A program made the position numbers and the translations under genes. Positions 1 to 8,853 of a stretch of DNA of 64,000 bases are shown here, piece after piece. Origin of the DNA: Hyphomonadaceae bacterium (GTDB lineage: Bacteria > Pseudomonadota > Alphaproteobacteria > Caulobacterales > Hyphomonadaceae). The number at the start of each line of letters is the position of its first letter. The first letter of the stretch is position 1. The stretch covers positions 1 through 64,000 of the forward strand of contig JANSYM010000008.1 in assembly GCA_024742355.1 (NCBI GenBank), given 5' to 3'. The notes beneath the pieces are model-generated. The model searched no databases. It worked only from the letters and a program-made list of their open reading frames with translations, and was not told the origin of the DNA.

Positions 1-336
1 CGGGCCATCGGCTGCGTTCACAACCAGGATCGCGCCGTCCATCTGCGCTGCACCGGTGATCATGTTCTTCACATAGTCAGCGTGACCAGGGCAGTCGACG
101 TGCGCGTAGTGACGGTTTTCCGTCTCATACTCAACGTGCGCTGTGTTGATGGTGATGCCGCGGGCTTTTTCTTCCGGTGCACTGTCAATGTCTTCATACG
201 AACGCTTCTCAGCACCCGTCACATCTGCCAGCACCATCGTGATCGCTGCGGTCAGCGTCGTCTTACCATGATCAACGTGACCAATCGTACCGATGTTCAC
301 GTGCGGCTTATTACGCTCAAACTTCTCTTTGGCCAT
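1..336 (-). CDS. tuf: Elongation factor Tu, 5' part (partial)
   Basis: This is the first 112 codons of EF-Tu, the GTPase that carries aminoacyl-tRNA to the ribosome; the rest lies beyond the window start. The N-terminus reads [20 protein letters not shown], followed by the P-loop GHVDHGKT, the switch I segment with RGITI, and the G3 motif [12 protein letters not shown]. The ATG at 336 is preceded by a strong AAAGGAGG Shine-Dalgarno sequence. The gene immediately upstream is pgl in divergent orientation, not fusA, so this copy is not in the usual rpsL-rpsG-fusA-tuf order as far as the window shows. Whether it heads another ribosomal or tRNA unit cannot be seen from here. Confidence 0.98.
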   Translation of the reverse strand, partial: MAKEKFERNKPHVNIGTIGHVDHGKTTLTAAITMVLADVTGAEKRSYEDIDSAPEEKARGITINTAHVEYETENRHYAHVDCPGHADYVKNMITGAAQMDGAILVVNAADGP

Positions 337-344
337 GCCAGGCC

Positions 345-390
345 TCCTTTTCTCAAGTGTCCGGCCCACCGGACGTTGGTCCTTTCTCAA
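345..390 (-). promoter_or_regulatory. tuf leader: duplicated SD-like segment around a hairpin
   Basis: Read on the minus strand, TTGAGAAAGGA (380-390) and TTGAGAAAAGGA (345-356) form a near-direct repeat. The second copy is the tuf Shine-Dalgarno region. Between them lies a perfect hairpin with arms GTCCGG and CCGGAC and a 4-nt loop (359-374). The arrangement would give the mRNA an upstream ribosome-binding-like site and a stem just 5' of the true one. A regulatory role is inference; a strong leader for a highly expressed gene is the simple alternative. Confidence 0.35.
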
Positions 391-502
391 AGCGGGCCAG
401 AAGAGTCCCGTTGAAGCGCGCCACATACACACGCTCTGCGCAGGTTTCAAGCACCTATAGTGCTGTCGTCTGCAGACAATTTCGCCGGACCTTGGAAAGC
501 GC

Positions 503-508
503 TTGACA
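503..508 (+). promoter_or_regulatory. Candidate -35 element of pgl
   Basis: A perfect TTGACA occurs 33 bases before the pgl ATG at 541. No good -10 is found at 17 bp spacing, where the sequence is GC-rich. If this is the -35, transcription would begin at or within a few bases of the ATG. That agrees with the absence of any Shine-Dalgarno sequence before pgl and would give a leaderless message. Confidence 0.35.
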
Positions 509-540
509 AAGTCCGCCAATAAAGGCCCTTCCCTGCAGCC

Positions 541-1242
541 ATGACGCAAGGATATGTATTCAAGACTTTCGACAGCAAAGCCGCGCTCCAGAGCGCAGCT
601 GCAAGCTGGATTGCAGACGCCTTGAAAGATGCGATTGCCCGCCGCGGCAGTGCGGTCTTCATGGGATCAGGCGGCACGACACCCGGCCCGATATACGAAA
701 CCCTGTCAGAGGCAGACCTTGATTGGGCGAGCGTCCAGATCGGTCTTTGTGACGAACGCTGGGTCGATGTGGACCATCCCGCCTCGAATGGCGCGATGAT
801 GGCGCGCACACTGTTACAGAACAAGGCGGCGGCAGCAGACTATACGCCGATGAAGACGGCTGGAACCAACCCGTTCCGAGCCGTCGAACAGGTCAACGAG
901 CTCTATATGGATGCCAGTCTGACGGATGTCATGCTCCTCGGCATGGGCCCCGATGCGCATACTTTGTCCTGGTTCCAGGGCGGTCGCGGTTATGAGAATG
1001 CCGTATCGGCTGATTCGACATCAGTGGTTGCGGCCGTCGAAGCGATTGAGAGCGACGTGACCGGGCCAAATCTGCTACGGATGACGCTGACACAACCGTG
1101 CGTCGCTTATGCCCGCAACGTGCTTCTCCTGATTACCGGCGCCGAGAAAAAGGCGGTGTTCGAATCAGCGCCCGCGGAGGCGCCCGTCAGCATCATGAAG
1201 CGCGCCGCGGGCGACGCACTCACCGTCTATTATTGCGATTAG
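541..1242 (+). CDS. pgl: 6-phosphogluconolactonase
   Basis: Hydrolyses 6-phosphogluconolactone to 6-phosphogluconate in the cytosolic pentose phosphate/Entner-Doudoroff route. The 233-aa protein has the NagB/DevB-type fold markers in order: SGGTTP (43-48), the DERW...SN segment (71-83) and [10 protein letters not shown] (132-141), with the catalytic His at about 140. In most family members the last motif is GxGxDGHT; here Gly is replaced by Ala. There is no Shine-Dalgarno sequence before the ATG, which follows CTGCAGCC directly. pgi begins 13 bases after the stop, so the two form a sugar-phosphate operon. The usual partners zwf, edd and glk are absent from the window. Confidence 0.93.
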   Translation: MTQGYVFKTFDSKAALQSAAASWIADALKDAIARRGSAVFMGSGGTTPGPIYETLSEADLDWASVQIGLCDERWVDVDHPASNGAMMARTLLQNKAAAADYTPMKTAGTNPFRAVEQVNELYMDASLTDVMLLGMGPDAHTLSWFQGGRGYENAVSADSTSVVAAVEAIESDVTGPNLLRMTLTQPCVAYARNVLLLITGAEKKAVFESAPAEAPVSIMKRAAGDALTVYYCD

Positions 1243-1255
1243 GAACAGGGACATC

Positions 1256-2785
1256 ATGACCATCGACCACCTGCACAATCTCGCAGCTGCGATCAAAACC
1301 GAAACACTGCGCGAGCTCGCCGCCTCCCCCGCAATCGCGACCCTGGAAGCGGCTGGCTGGACCGCCGACCTGTCACGGCATTATGTGTCGGGCGAGATTG
1401 ATTCCGCTCTTCTCAGTCATGCCGAAACGGCCAATCTGAGCGGCGCGATTGAGGCTTTGTTCAGTGCCGCGATCGTTAATCCTTCCGAAGACCGCCCGGC
1501 TCTGCATTGGGCGTTGCGTCTACCCCCGGAAAGTGACCTCACCGCAGCCGAGCACGCCACGACGGTCAAGGCGCTCGAGAAAGCGGCGGAGCTGGCTGCC
1601 GCGACCGACATATCTGCGATCGTTCATATCGGAATTGGCGGGTCGGATTTCGGGCCGCGTCTCTATGCCGATGCGTTCGCCGACCGCCAGTTGCCGCACA
1701 TCGACCTGCGCTTTTGCGCCAATGTAGATCCGCTCGATCTTGACCTGGCGCTCGCTGGCCTGGACCCGGCCAGGACGCTGATCATCGGCATTTCAAAATC
1801 GTTTGGAACCGAAGAAACCCTGTACAATCTCGGACGCGCCAAAGCATGGTTGGAACAGACACTCGGCGCCAGCGAAGCAGCCAAACGACTGCTCCTGGTC
1901 ACCGCAAATCCGGATCGAGCATCAGAATGGCTCGACGGCGCGCCAGCCACCACGCTTGGCATGCCACTCAGTGTTGGCGGACGGTACTCGATCTGGTCCG
2001 CTGCCTCGGTCGCTGTGATGGCGAGTTTCGGCGTCGACACGTTCAAGGCGTTTCTTGCCGGCGCGGCTGAAATGGACAAGCACGTGAAGACCGCTCCGAT
2101 TGCGGAGAATCTCGCGGCTCGTCTCGCCTTGCTGGATTTCTGGAACACCAGTTTCATGGGTTTTGGCTCTCGCGCCGTGCTCGCCTATTCCCGCCGCCTG
2201 CGCATGCTGCCGACCTATTTGCAGCAATTGGAAATGGAATCGAACGGCAAATCCGTCGGGCCAGATGGCGCGCCGGCGCCGCAATCAACCGCGCCTCTAT
2301 TGTGGGGCGGCGAAGGATCCGTCGGTCAGCATTCCTACCATCAATGGCTGCACCAGGGCACGCACGTGGTTCCGGCCGAGTTCATCCTGGCGCCCGGCAG
2401 CGAGAGCGATGGCGAAGGTGTCGAGGCGCTGACCGCCCACGCGCTGGCGCAGGCAGAAGTGCTCGCCAATGGACGCAGCCTTGCAGAGGTCGAGGCAGAA
2501 GAGCCAGACCTTGCGAAGAACATCGCCAAGCAAAAGGTTCACCCTGGTGGTCGCCCATCGACCTTCCTCCACACGAGCAAGATGACGCCTGAGCGCCTCG
2601 GCGCCCTCATCGCGCTCTATGAACATCGCACCTATCTGGCCGGCATACTCTGGCAGATTAACAGCTTCGACCAATGGGGCGTCGAGCGGGGCAAAACCAT
2701 GGCGACGCGGCTGAAACCCGTCCTCAAGGGTGAGGCGCGAGCTGATGACCCGGCGACACAGCGCCTCGCCGAGCAGCTGAAATAG
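1256..2785 (+). CDS. pgi: Glucose-6-phosphate isomerase
   Basis: Interconverts glucose 6-phosphate and fructose 6-phosphate. The protein is 509 aa, somewhat shorter than the E. coli enzyme (549 aa). Seen motifs are GIGGSDFGPRL, the first PGI signature VGGRYSIWSA, the catalytic-Glu segment LEMESNGKSVGPDG, the catalytic-His segment GQHSYHQWLHQGT, and the C-terminal signature WQINSFDQWGVERGK. Translation follows pgl closely, with AGGAACAGGGAC upstream as the ribosome-binding region. A strong bidirectional terminator follows the stop. Together with pgl the gene ties glycolytic and oxidative hexose phosphate use. Confidence 0.97.
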   Translation: MTIDHLHNLAAAIKTETLRELAASPAIATLEAAGWTADLSRHYVSGEIDSALLSHAETANLSGAIEALFSAAIVNPSEDRPALHWALRLPPESDLTAAEHATTVKALEKAAELAAATDISAIVHIGIGGSDFGPRLYADAFADRQLPHIDLRFCANVDPLDLDLALAGLDPARTLIIGISKSFGTEETLYNLGRAKAWLEQTLGASEAAKRLLLVTANPDRASEWLDGAPATTLGMPLSVGGRYSIWSAASVAVMASFGVDTFKAFLAGAAEMDKHVKTAPIAENLAARLALLDFWNTSFMGFGSRAVLAYSRRLRMLPTYLQQLEMESNGKSVGPDGAPAPQSTAPLLWGGEGSVGQHSYHQWLHQGTHVVPAEFILAPGSESDGEGVEALTAHALAQAEVLANGRSLAEVEAEEPDLAKNIAKQKVHPGGRPSTFLHTSKMTPERLGALIALYEHRTYLAGILWQINSFDQWGVERGKTMATRLKPVLKGEARADDPATQRLAEQLK

Positions 2786-2819
2786 AAAAACCCGCGCTCG
2801 AATGAAGCGCGGGTTTTTT
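2786..2819. terminator. Bidirectional intrinsic terminator between pgi and nusG
   Basis: An 8-bp perfect GC-rich stem, CCCGCGCT (2791-2798) with AGCGCGGG (2806-2813), has a 7-nt loop. It is flanked by AAAAA on the left and TTTTTT on the right. The T-tract lies downstream in both readings, so it can end pgi transcription from the left and nusG transcription from the right. Confidence 0.93.
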
Positions 2820-2840
2820 AATGTGTTCTGAAAACCTGGA

Positions 2841-3386
2841 TTAAGCGATCTTGTCGACTTGGGTAAAGTCCAGGTCCACTGGCGTGGCACGTCCGAAGAT
2901 CGAGACGTTCACTTTCATGCGGCCGGTTTCGGGATCGAATTCCTCGACCGTTCCTTCGAAGCCCTGGAAAGCGCCCTCGTTGACGCGGACTTCCTGGCCG
3001 ATTTCGTAAACGATCGTTGGCTTTGGACGTTCCTCAATCGGCTCGTCAGCGGTTCCGAGAATGCGATCGACTTCGCGCTGCGGGACCGGCAGAGGTCGCT
3101 TGCCGCCGTCGGCGCCGAGAAAGCCGGTCACTTTCGGCGTATCTTTGACCAGGTGATAGACGTCATCGGTCAGCTTGGCCTTCATCAGGACATAGCCTGG
3201 AAAATAACGCTTCTCGATCGTCTTCTTCTTGCCGCGTACGACTTCAACGACTTCTTCGGTCGGAACCTCAAGGTCCTCGATCATGTCGTCGAGGCCTTTC
3301 ATCGCGGCCTGATCACGAATCGCCTGGGCCACCTTCTTTTCGAAGTTGGAATAGGCGTGGACGATGTACCATTTAGCCTCAGCCAT
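2841..3386 (-). CDS. nusG: Transcription termination/antitermination factor NusG
   Basis: NusG binds RNA polymerase, raises processivity and couples to Rho or the ribosome. The 181-aa protein has an N-terminal NGN domain (about 1-110; KWYIVHAYSNFEKKVA, and RYFPGYVLMKAKL in the middle) and a C-terminal KOW domain (about 127-181; GAFQGFEGTVEEFDPETGRM). secE lies directly upstream, as in most bacteria. Downstream there is a terminator and the convergent pgi instead of rplK, so the usual link from nusG to rplKAJL-rpoBC is broken here. Confidence 0.98.
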   Translation of the reverse strand: MAEAKWYIVHAYSNFEKKVAQAIRDQAAMKGLDDMIEDLEVPTEEVVEVVRGKKKTIEKRYFPGYVLMKAKLTDDVYHLVKDTPKVTGFLGADGGKRPLPVPQREVDRILGTADEPIEERPKPTIVYEIGQEVRVNEGAFQGFEGTVEEFDPETGRMKVNVSIFGRATPVDLDFTQVDKIA

Positions 3387-3412
3387 AGGCGAAGCACTCC
3401 TTATTGTGGGGT

Positions 3413-3628
3413 CTAGCTGCCCAGGCCCGTGAGAAGACGAATAACCGCGGCAATTGCCTGATCGGATACAAACAGAAACAGGGCGATAATCACCGACATG
3501 ACGATGACCATGATCGTCGCCTGAATGGTTTCAGGGGTTGATGTCCAGGTTACTTTCCGACCCTCGGCTTGCACCTGACGGGCGAAGGTAATTGGACCAA
3601 CACTGCTTTTTTTGTCCTTGTCGGCCAT
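3413..3628 (-). CDS. secE: Preprotein translocase subunit SecE
   Basis: SecE is the small clamp subunit of the SecYEG channel in the inner membrane. From the chosen ATG at 3628 the protein is 71 aa. It has a short basic amphipathic part (VQAEGRKVTWTSTPETI) and one membrane helix (about 42-62; ATIMVIVMSVIIALFLFV). The frame is open to 3706, but the segment MADKDKKSS matches typical SecE starts, and a GAGAGA purine tract precedes it, so the extension is not preferred. The nusG start is 26 bases after the stop. The tRNA-Trp gene that often precedes secE is absent. Confidence 0.95.
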   Translation of the reverse strand: MADKDKKSSVGPITFARQVQAEGRKVTWTSTPETIQATIMVIVMSVIIALFLFVSDQAIAAVIRLLTGLGS

Positions 3629-3730
3629 TCTCTCGCGTTCCTGACTTTTGGGGTAATCCGGCTCCATACTGCGCATTTTTGCGCTTGTGAAGTCACTTGG
3701 GTGCAAAGCGTGCAGATCGCAAGCGTTGGG

Positions 3731-4621
3731 CTACCTTGAATTGCCGAACTCGGGCACCGGAAGCCCGGGAACATCCACATCCAGAGCGAACAAACTCCCC
3801 GCCATGGGTTGCCGATCGATCGCCGCGTCGCTCAACCCTACGCGCGCTGATGTGATGTACAGCGTTTTCAGGTCGTCGCCGCCAAAGGCGCAGCTGGTCG
3901 GGCGCGATACCGGTAGCATGACGACACGATCAATCTGGCCATCCGGTGCGTAGCGGACGAGACGCGACCCGGCCCATTGGGCGTTCCAAAGATAGCCGTC
4001 CGCATCGATCGCGGATCCATCTGGATAGCATCCAAACTCCAGCGTCGATGCGAACACGCGGCGATTGGAGAGCGCGCCGGTATCGGGATCATGATCAAAG
4101 GCCAGGATCATCTGTTCGGCGCTGTCGCACGTGTAGAAGGTTTTGCCATCGGGCGAGAATTGCATCGTATTGGTGACAAGCACTTCCGGCAGGCCGATGC
4201 GGTCGACCGTCAGATCCGGGGCAAGGCGGTAATATTGCCCCTCATCCAGGGTCTCGTTGTCGTCCATCGTCCCGAACCACAAGCTGCCATCCGGCGCGAG
4301 GCCGCCATCATTGGTACGAAACCCATCTGGCTCGTTGAGCTGGCAAATCGGCCGATAGCTCTCAGTGGCGGTATCGTATCGGCCGACTTCGCGATCGCCG
4401 ACCATGATCAGGCCACCGTCTGCGAGTGCCAGAGCGCTGGCATGCAGGGGCAGATCGTAGCGGCGGGTGTTTCCGGTTGTCGGATTATGGCGATGAAGCT
4501 TCGCGCGCTTGATGTCGACCCACCACAGAAACCCTTCGCTTGGGCTCCATAGTGGCCCTTCTCCGAGCAGACAGCCCGTCGGCGCAACACACCTGACTTC
4601 GCTCACTTCGATTCTCCGCAT
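3731..4621 (-). CDS. SMP-30/gluconolactonase-family protein
   Basis: A 296-aa six-bladed beta-propeller of the SMP-30/gluconolactonase/LRE family, calcium- or zinc-dependent lactonases acting on sugar lactones. Seen are LGEGPLWSP near residue 20, with its Glu expected to bind the metal, the PDGSLWFGTMD repeat near 110, PEVLVTNTMQFSPDGKTFY near 145-165, and DGSAIDADGYLWNAQW near 205. There is no signal peptide, so a cytosolic location is likely. Neighbours are secE (downstream, same strand) and mazG (divergent). The exact substrate cannot be told from sequence; gluconolactone or an aldonolactone from a sugar-catabolic route is the default. Confidence 0.85.
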   Translation of the reverse strand: MRRIEVSEVRCVAPTGCLLGEGPLWSPSEGFLWWVDIKRAKLHRHNPTTGNTRRYDLPLHASALALADGGLIMVGDREVGRYDTATESYRPICQLNEPDGFRTNDGGLAPDGSLWFGTMDDNETLDEGQYYRLAPDLTVDRIGLPEVLVTNTMQFSPDGKTFYTCDSAEQMILAFDHDPDTGALSNRRVFASTLEFGCYPDGSAIDADGYLWNAQWAGSRLVRYAPDGQIDRVVMLPVSRPTSCAFGGDDLKTLYITSARVGLSDAAIDRQPMAGSLFALDVDVPGLPVPEFGNSR

Positions 4622-4771
4622 CGGATTGGAGTCTCCGTCTCAGCGTTCGCGGACGTGTTGTCAATTCTCGGCAGGCCCGATGCGCGAATCCAGGTTTTTT
4701 AACTGCGCGTCTTGCCAGCCGCGACAAGCGCATTAGGCGCAAGGGAAAGACTATGTTCTAAGGATATCACG

Positions 4772-5584
4772 ATGTCAGACGACACTCTGAACGCCCCCTA
4801 CGATTTTGATGCCCTGCTCGAGATCATGAAGCGCCTCCGCACGCCCGAAACCGGATGTGCCTGGGATCTGGAGCAGAGCTTCGAAACCATTGCTCCTTAT
4901 ACAATTGAAGAGGCCTATGAGGTCAGTGACGCGATCGAACGCGGAGACATGGGCGACCTCAGCGATGAGCTGGGCGACCTTTTGCTGCAAGTTGTGTTTC
5001 ACGCGCAAATCGCCTCGGATGAAGGACATTTTTCGATCCGGGACGTGACCCAGGCAATTTCGGAGAAGATGATTCGCCGCCACCCGCATGTCTTCGGCGA
5101 TGCGGCGCAGAAAACGAGCGCGGAACAGACTGCAAACTGGGAACAGATCAAAGCCGCAGAACGCTCCAGCAAAATCGATGACGATTCGAGTGCGCTCGCC
5201 GGTGTCGCACGGGCATTGCCCGCTCTTATGCGTGCCGAGAAGTTGCAGAAACGTGCCGCGCGCACAGGCTTCGATTGGACTGATCCGAAGGACATCTTCG
5301 ACAAATTGGAAGAGGAAAAAGCCGAAATTGAAGACGCGATGTCATCCGGTGACGCGAACCAGATAGAAGAAGAAATTGGGGATTTGCTGTTCGTGGCAGC
5401 CAATCTTGCGCGACGCGTAGATGTCGATCCCGAAATCGCGCTGCGAAAGGCCAATGCCAAGTTCGAACGTCGGTTTCGTGCGATGGAAGCACTGGCGGCG
5501 GAACGAGATATCGATTTCTCGAAGCTGTCGCTTGAGGAGCAGGAAACGTATTGGCAGAGCGTCAAGCAGCGCGAGAAGGCCTGA
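4772..5584 (+). CDS. mazG: Nucleoside triphosphate pyrophosphohydrolase MazG
   Basis: Hydrolyses NTPs and dNTPs to the monophosphate and pyrophosphate, a house-cleaning role. The protein is 270 aa with two MazG domains. The first has CAWDLEQSFETIAPYTIEEAYE and the metal-binding DELGDLLLQVVFHAQIA; the second has KLEEEKAEIEDAM and EEIGDLLFVAANLARR. The start at MSDDTL has AAGGATATCACG in front and fits the family length. An in-frame extension to 4712 has no support. In many alphaproteobacteria mazG follows hflX; here it stands about 10 kb away, convergent with the LuxR gene. Confidence 0.96.
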   Translation: MSDDTLNAPYDFDALLEIMKRLRTPETGCAWDLEQSFETIAPYTIEEAYEVSDAIERGDMGDLSDELGDLLLQVVFHAQIASDEGHFSIRDVTQAISEKMIRRHPHVFGDAAQKTSAEQTANWEQIKAAERSSKIDDDSSALAGVARALPALMRAEKLQKRAARTGFDWTDPKDIFDKLEEEKAEIEDAMSSGDANQIEEEIGDLLFVAANLARRVDVDPEIALRKANAKFERRFRAMEALAAERDIDFSKLSLEEQETYWQSVKQREKA

Positions 5585-5603
5585 ATTCGACGCTTCGCCT
5601 TGC

Positions 5604-6386
5604 TTAGGCGATATATCCCAATGCATAGGCGCGCATTACCGCGCTGACGCGATCTGATACATCCAGCTTCTCGAAGATCCGCTTCATGTATGTATTGATC
5701 GTGTTGATCGACACATTCAGATCGGCTGCCACGGTTTGATTGCTCTGGCCACGAGCGATCAAGTTGATGATTTCCAGTTCGCGGCTGGACAGCGCCCTAC
5801 CTTCTTCCTCTCCGCGATACATCACATCCAGGAGCTTGAGATACGCCGTCTGTGAGATCGAGTGCATCATCAGGATCTCATCGTCATCGTACTCGCGGCC
5901 CTCTTGTCCGTGAAAACAGAAATAACCATGCCGAAACAGCGGACCGAAGACCGGCACGACGACACCGTTTCCGAGCGATGCAATGTCTCTGCGATATGAA
6001 GCATACTGAGGAGATTTCGGATCCAGAATGGTACCGGTATCATTCCAGCGAAATGGCTTGGGGCTTTTTACCGAAGCGTTCAGGAACGCGTCCAGATATC
6101 CAGGACCCTTCTGCAAGGCTGTCGCCAATTCCTCGCTAAAGTCTTCTGTTGTCGAAAAGAAAACGGTTTCATCGGCGCTGGCATTGGACGGAAAACAACG
6201 ACAACATGCGCCTTTGGTCCCGGTTTGCTGGCACACTTCCGACATGATCTCCCAAACTTCGTCACCGGTCGCTGATTGGCTGATTCGCGTCGCGACATCG
6301 GTAAAATCAAGGGCGCCCGAGGGTGTCTCCCGGCTCGGATCAAGCGCTATTGTAGCATCGCTCGTTGCATGCGCAGAATCTGGCAT
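5604..6386 (-). CDS. LuxR-family transcriptional regulator
   Basis: A 260-aa regulator. The C-terminal part (about 195-258) is a GerE/LuxR helix-turn-helix: LSSRELEIINLIARGQSN, then VSINTINTYMKRIFEKLDVSDR. The N-terminal 180 residues resemble the autoinducer-binding fold (SLGNGVVVPVFGPLFRHGYFCF aligns with the glycine/proline-rich strand region of that domain). I cannot confirm the acyl-homoserine-lactone contact residues, and no luxI-type synthase is in the window, so it may be an orphan LuxR or sense another ligand. An imperfect inverted repeat lies about 30 bases upstream of its start. Targets are unknown. Confidence 0.82.
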   Translation of the reverse strand: MPDSAHATSDATIALDPSRETPSGALDFTDVATRISQSATGDEVWEIMSEVCQQTGTKGACCRCFPSNASADETVFFSTTEDFSEELATALQKGPGYLDAFLNASVKSPKPFRWNDTGTILDPKSPQYASYRRDIASLGNGVVVPVFGPLFRHGYFCFHGQEGREYDDDEILMMHSISQTAYLKLLDVMYRGEEEGRALSSRELEIINLIARGQSNQTVAADLNVSINTINTYMKRIFEKLDVSDRVSAVMRAYALGYIA

Positions 6387-6410
6387 TTGATATCCCCACT
6401 CCTATAGTCG

Positions 6411-6433
6411 ACCTCGTCTCTTATGGATGAGGT
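6411..6433. promoter_or_regulatory. Imperfect inverted repeat upstream of the LuxR gene
   Basis: Arms ACCTCGTC (6411-6418) and GATGAGGT (6426-6433) are complementary except for one position and are 7 bases apart. The ends ACCT...AGGT recall lux-box half-sites, although the total length of 23 bases differs from the canonical 20. It lies 25-47 bases upstream of the gene, so autoregulation is possible. A weak hairpin in the leader is the alternative. Confidence 0.3.
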
Positions 6434-6541
6434 TCGCTCCAAGTACGTACCGTTGCAAATAGTTCACGCTAGGGCAAGCCTTCACAACTATGGCGCTTGT
6501 TCATCGCGATCGGAGTGCGGATATGGATTTATTATAGCTGG

Positions 6542-6760
6542 CTAAGAATACTTAGATTCAGCATGCGCTCTTCGCAATGCAGCTTCGGCGAGTGCCAAAT
6601 ACTCTTCCAGTTCATCTTGGGATTCTGCAGAAAGGTCCGGGCGGAGAGGCGCACTTCTACGAAGACTTTCAAGGCAATCGGCGACCAATTTCATCTGGTC
6701 ATCATCAATGCTACTTTTTCGAGCAAAGGAAATGCTGTTTGGATCTGAATTCGTGAACAT
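6542..6760 (-). CDS. Small hypothetical protein, 72 aa
   Basis: An open frame of 72 codons in an otherwise empty 530-base stretch between the LuxR gene and glnA. The protein is acidic and predicted helical (DDDQMKLVADCLESLRR and DELEEYLALAEAALRRAHAE), with amino-acid use like a real protein. There is no recognisable domain. Only a distant GAGGG lies before the ATG. A competing plus-strand frame here has shadow-like composition. If this frame is not real, 6387-6863 holds no gene that I can support. Confidence 0.4.
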   Translation of the reverse strand: MFTNSDPNSISFARKSSIDDDQMKLVADCLESLRRSAPLRPDLSAESQDELEEYLALAEAALRRAHAESKYS

Positions 6761-6863
6761 CTTTAAACGCCGCCCTCAGCAGAACGTAATCTATACACGG
6801 CGGTTTTCGATTCGCATGTCACTCAAACCTGTGACGCACCCCAGAAAGATACGTCAAAACGAA

Positions 6864-6895
6864 AAGGCGCCAGCGAAACAATCCACTGGCGCCTT
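6864..6895 (-). terminator. Intrinsic terminator of glnA
   Basis: A perfect 10-bp stem, AAGGCGCCAG (6864-6873) with CTGGCGCCTT (6886-6895), has a 12-nt loop. Read on the minus strand it is followed by TTCGTTTTG, and it begins about 20 bases after the glnA stop. Confidence 0.88.
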
Positions 6896-6915
6896 CTTAC
6901 TCGTCGTTCTGTTCG

Positions 6916-8319
6916 TTAGACTTTGTAATACATGTCGAACTCAACCGGGTGCGGATGCAGTTCGAGGCGCATCACCTCTTCCATCTTCAGCTCGATATAG
7001 GCATCGATCTGGTCATCATCGAACACACCACCCTTTTTCAGGAAGTCGCGATCTGCGTCCAACGCCTCAAGCGCTTCGCGGAACGAACCACAGACCTGCG
7101 GGATCGCTTTCGCTTCTTCTGGTGGCAGGTCGTAGAGATCCTTGTCCATCGCATCGCCAGGATGGATCTTGTTCTCGATCCCATCGAGGCCAGCCATCAA
7201 CAGCGCCGCGAACGAGAGATACGGATTTGCGGTTGGGTCCGGGAAGCGGGTTTCAATGCGCTTCGCCTTTTCGCCTGATCCGAATGGAATACGGATCGAC
7301 GCCGAACGGTTGCGCGCTGAGTAGGCCAGCATGACCGGGGCCTCAAACCCTGGGACCAGTCGCTTGTAGGAGTTGGTCGAAGCGTTCGTCAGCGCATTGA
7401 GCGCCCGCGCGTGCTTAATGATACCGCCAATATAGTGCAGGCAGGTCTCGGACAGCCCGGCATATTGATCGCCGGCAAATGTCGGTTTGCCGCCACTCCA
7501 GATCGACTGGTGAACGTGCATGCCTGAGCCGTTATCGTCGAAATATGGTTTCGGCATGAAGGTCGCGGTCTTGCCATAGCTCGCCGCAACATTGTGGATG
7601 ATGTACTTATACAGCTGCAGGTTATCAGCCATCGTCACCAGCGTGTTGAACTTCATGCCAAGCTCGTGCTGTGCCGGGGCCACTTCGTGGTGGTGCTTTT
7701 CTGGTTCAAGGCCGAGTTCGCCCATGACGGAGAGCATTTCGGAACGCATATCCTGCTCAGAATCGATGGGAGGAACCGGGAAGTAGCCACCCTTCGGGCC
7801 GGGGCGATGCCCCATATTGCCCATCTCGTAATGCTTGCCAGTATTGGCTGGAAGCTCCGTTGAATCGAAGCTGTAGCCGGTCTGGTGGGCGTCCGTGTTC
7901 CAACGCACGTCGTCAAATACGAAGAATTCGGCCTCAGGACCGAAATAGGCTGTGTCACCGACGCCGGTCGACTTGAGATAGGCTTCCGCCTTCTTCGCCG
8001 TCATGCGCGGGTCACGATTATAGGCCTGGCCGGTGATTGGATCGAGAATATCGCACATCACGGCTAGCGTGGTTTGCTGGAAGAATGGGTCGATCTTGGC
8101 CGTTTCGAGGTCCGGCATCAGGGTCATGTCCGACTCGTTGATGGCTTTCCAACCCGCAACAGATGAGCCGTCGAACATCTGACCATCTTCGAAGAAGTCC
8201 GCGTCCACCATGCCCTTGTCAAACGTAACATGCTGCATTTTTCCGCGTGGATCGGTGAATCGAAGGTCAACGAACTCGACATCGTTTTCCTTCATCAGTT
8301 TCAAAATATTATCGGCCAT
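6916..8319 (-). CDS. glnA: Glutamine synthetase type I
   Basis: Makes glutamine from glutamate, ammonia and ATP; main ammonium-assimilating enzyme. The protein is 467 aa, usual for GS-I. Motifs seen are the beta-grasp N-terminus with [14 protein letters not shown] and FDGSSVAGW, the ATP-binding [51 protein letters not shown], and the adenylylation-site region [20 protein letters not shown] with its conserved Tyr. The start at 8319 is fixed by GGAGGG five bases upstream, so an in-frame ATG 12 bases earlier is rejected. The PII gene glnB precedes it by 41 bases, giving a glnB-glnA operon. Confidence 0.99.
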   Translation of the reverse strand: MADNILKLMKENDVEFVDLRFTDPRGKMQHVTFDKGMVDADFFEDGQMFDGSSVAGWKAINESDMTLMPDLETAKIDPFFQQTTLAVMCDILDPITGQAYNRDPRMTAKKAEAYLKSTGVGDTAYFGPEAEFFVFDDVRWNTDAHQTGYSFDSTELPANTGKHYEMGNMGHRPGPKGGYFPVPPIDSEQDMRSEMLSVMGELGLEPEKHHHEVAPAQHELGMKFNTLVTMADNLQLYKYIIHNVAASYGKTATFMPKPYFDDNGSGMHVHQSIWSGGKPTFAGDQYAGLSETCLHYIGGIIKHARALNALTNASTNSYKRLVPGFEAPVMLAYSARNRSASIRIPFGSGEKAKRIETRFPDPTANPYLSFAALLMAGLDGIENKIHPGDAMDKDLYDLPPEEAKAIPQVCGSFREALEALDADRDFLKKGGVFDDDQIDAYIELKMEEVMRLELHPHPVEFDMYYKV

Positions 8320-8360
8320 TAAGCCCTCCAATTAATTCCTGTCAGTGTTTTATTGTGGCG

Positions 8361-8711
<351 letters not shown>

Positions 8712-8853
8712 TCAATGGCTAAGTTGAGATCCGCATAGGACGGGTCGCGGGACGAAGCGATATGTGTGGGCTGCGTTTGGTCTCTCAAATCTCAGCGTGA
8801 TCAATTTTCGGGCACCCCTGCCTTATTTTCGAGCACGCCGCGGCATACAAATC

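Noticed and set aside
3629-3730. Possible tRNA-Trp upstream of secE
   Set aside because: No acceptor, D or T arm pattern can be folded on either strand here.
6497-6748. An 83-codon plus-strand frame between the LuxR gene and glnA
   Set aside because: Its hydrophobic and aromatic start followed by a basic run looks random; the opposite 72-codon frame has better protein-like composition.
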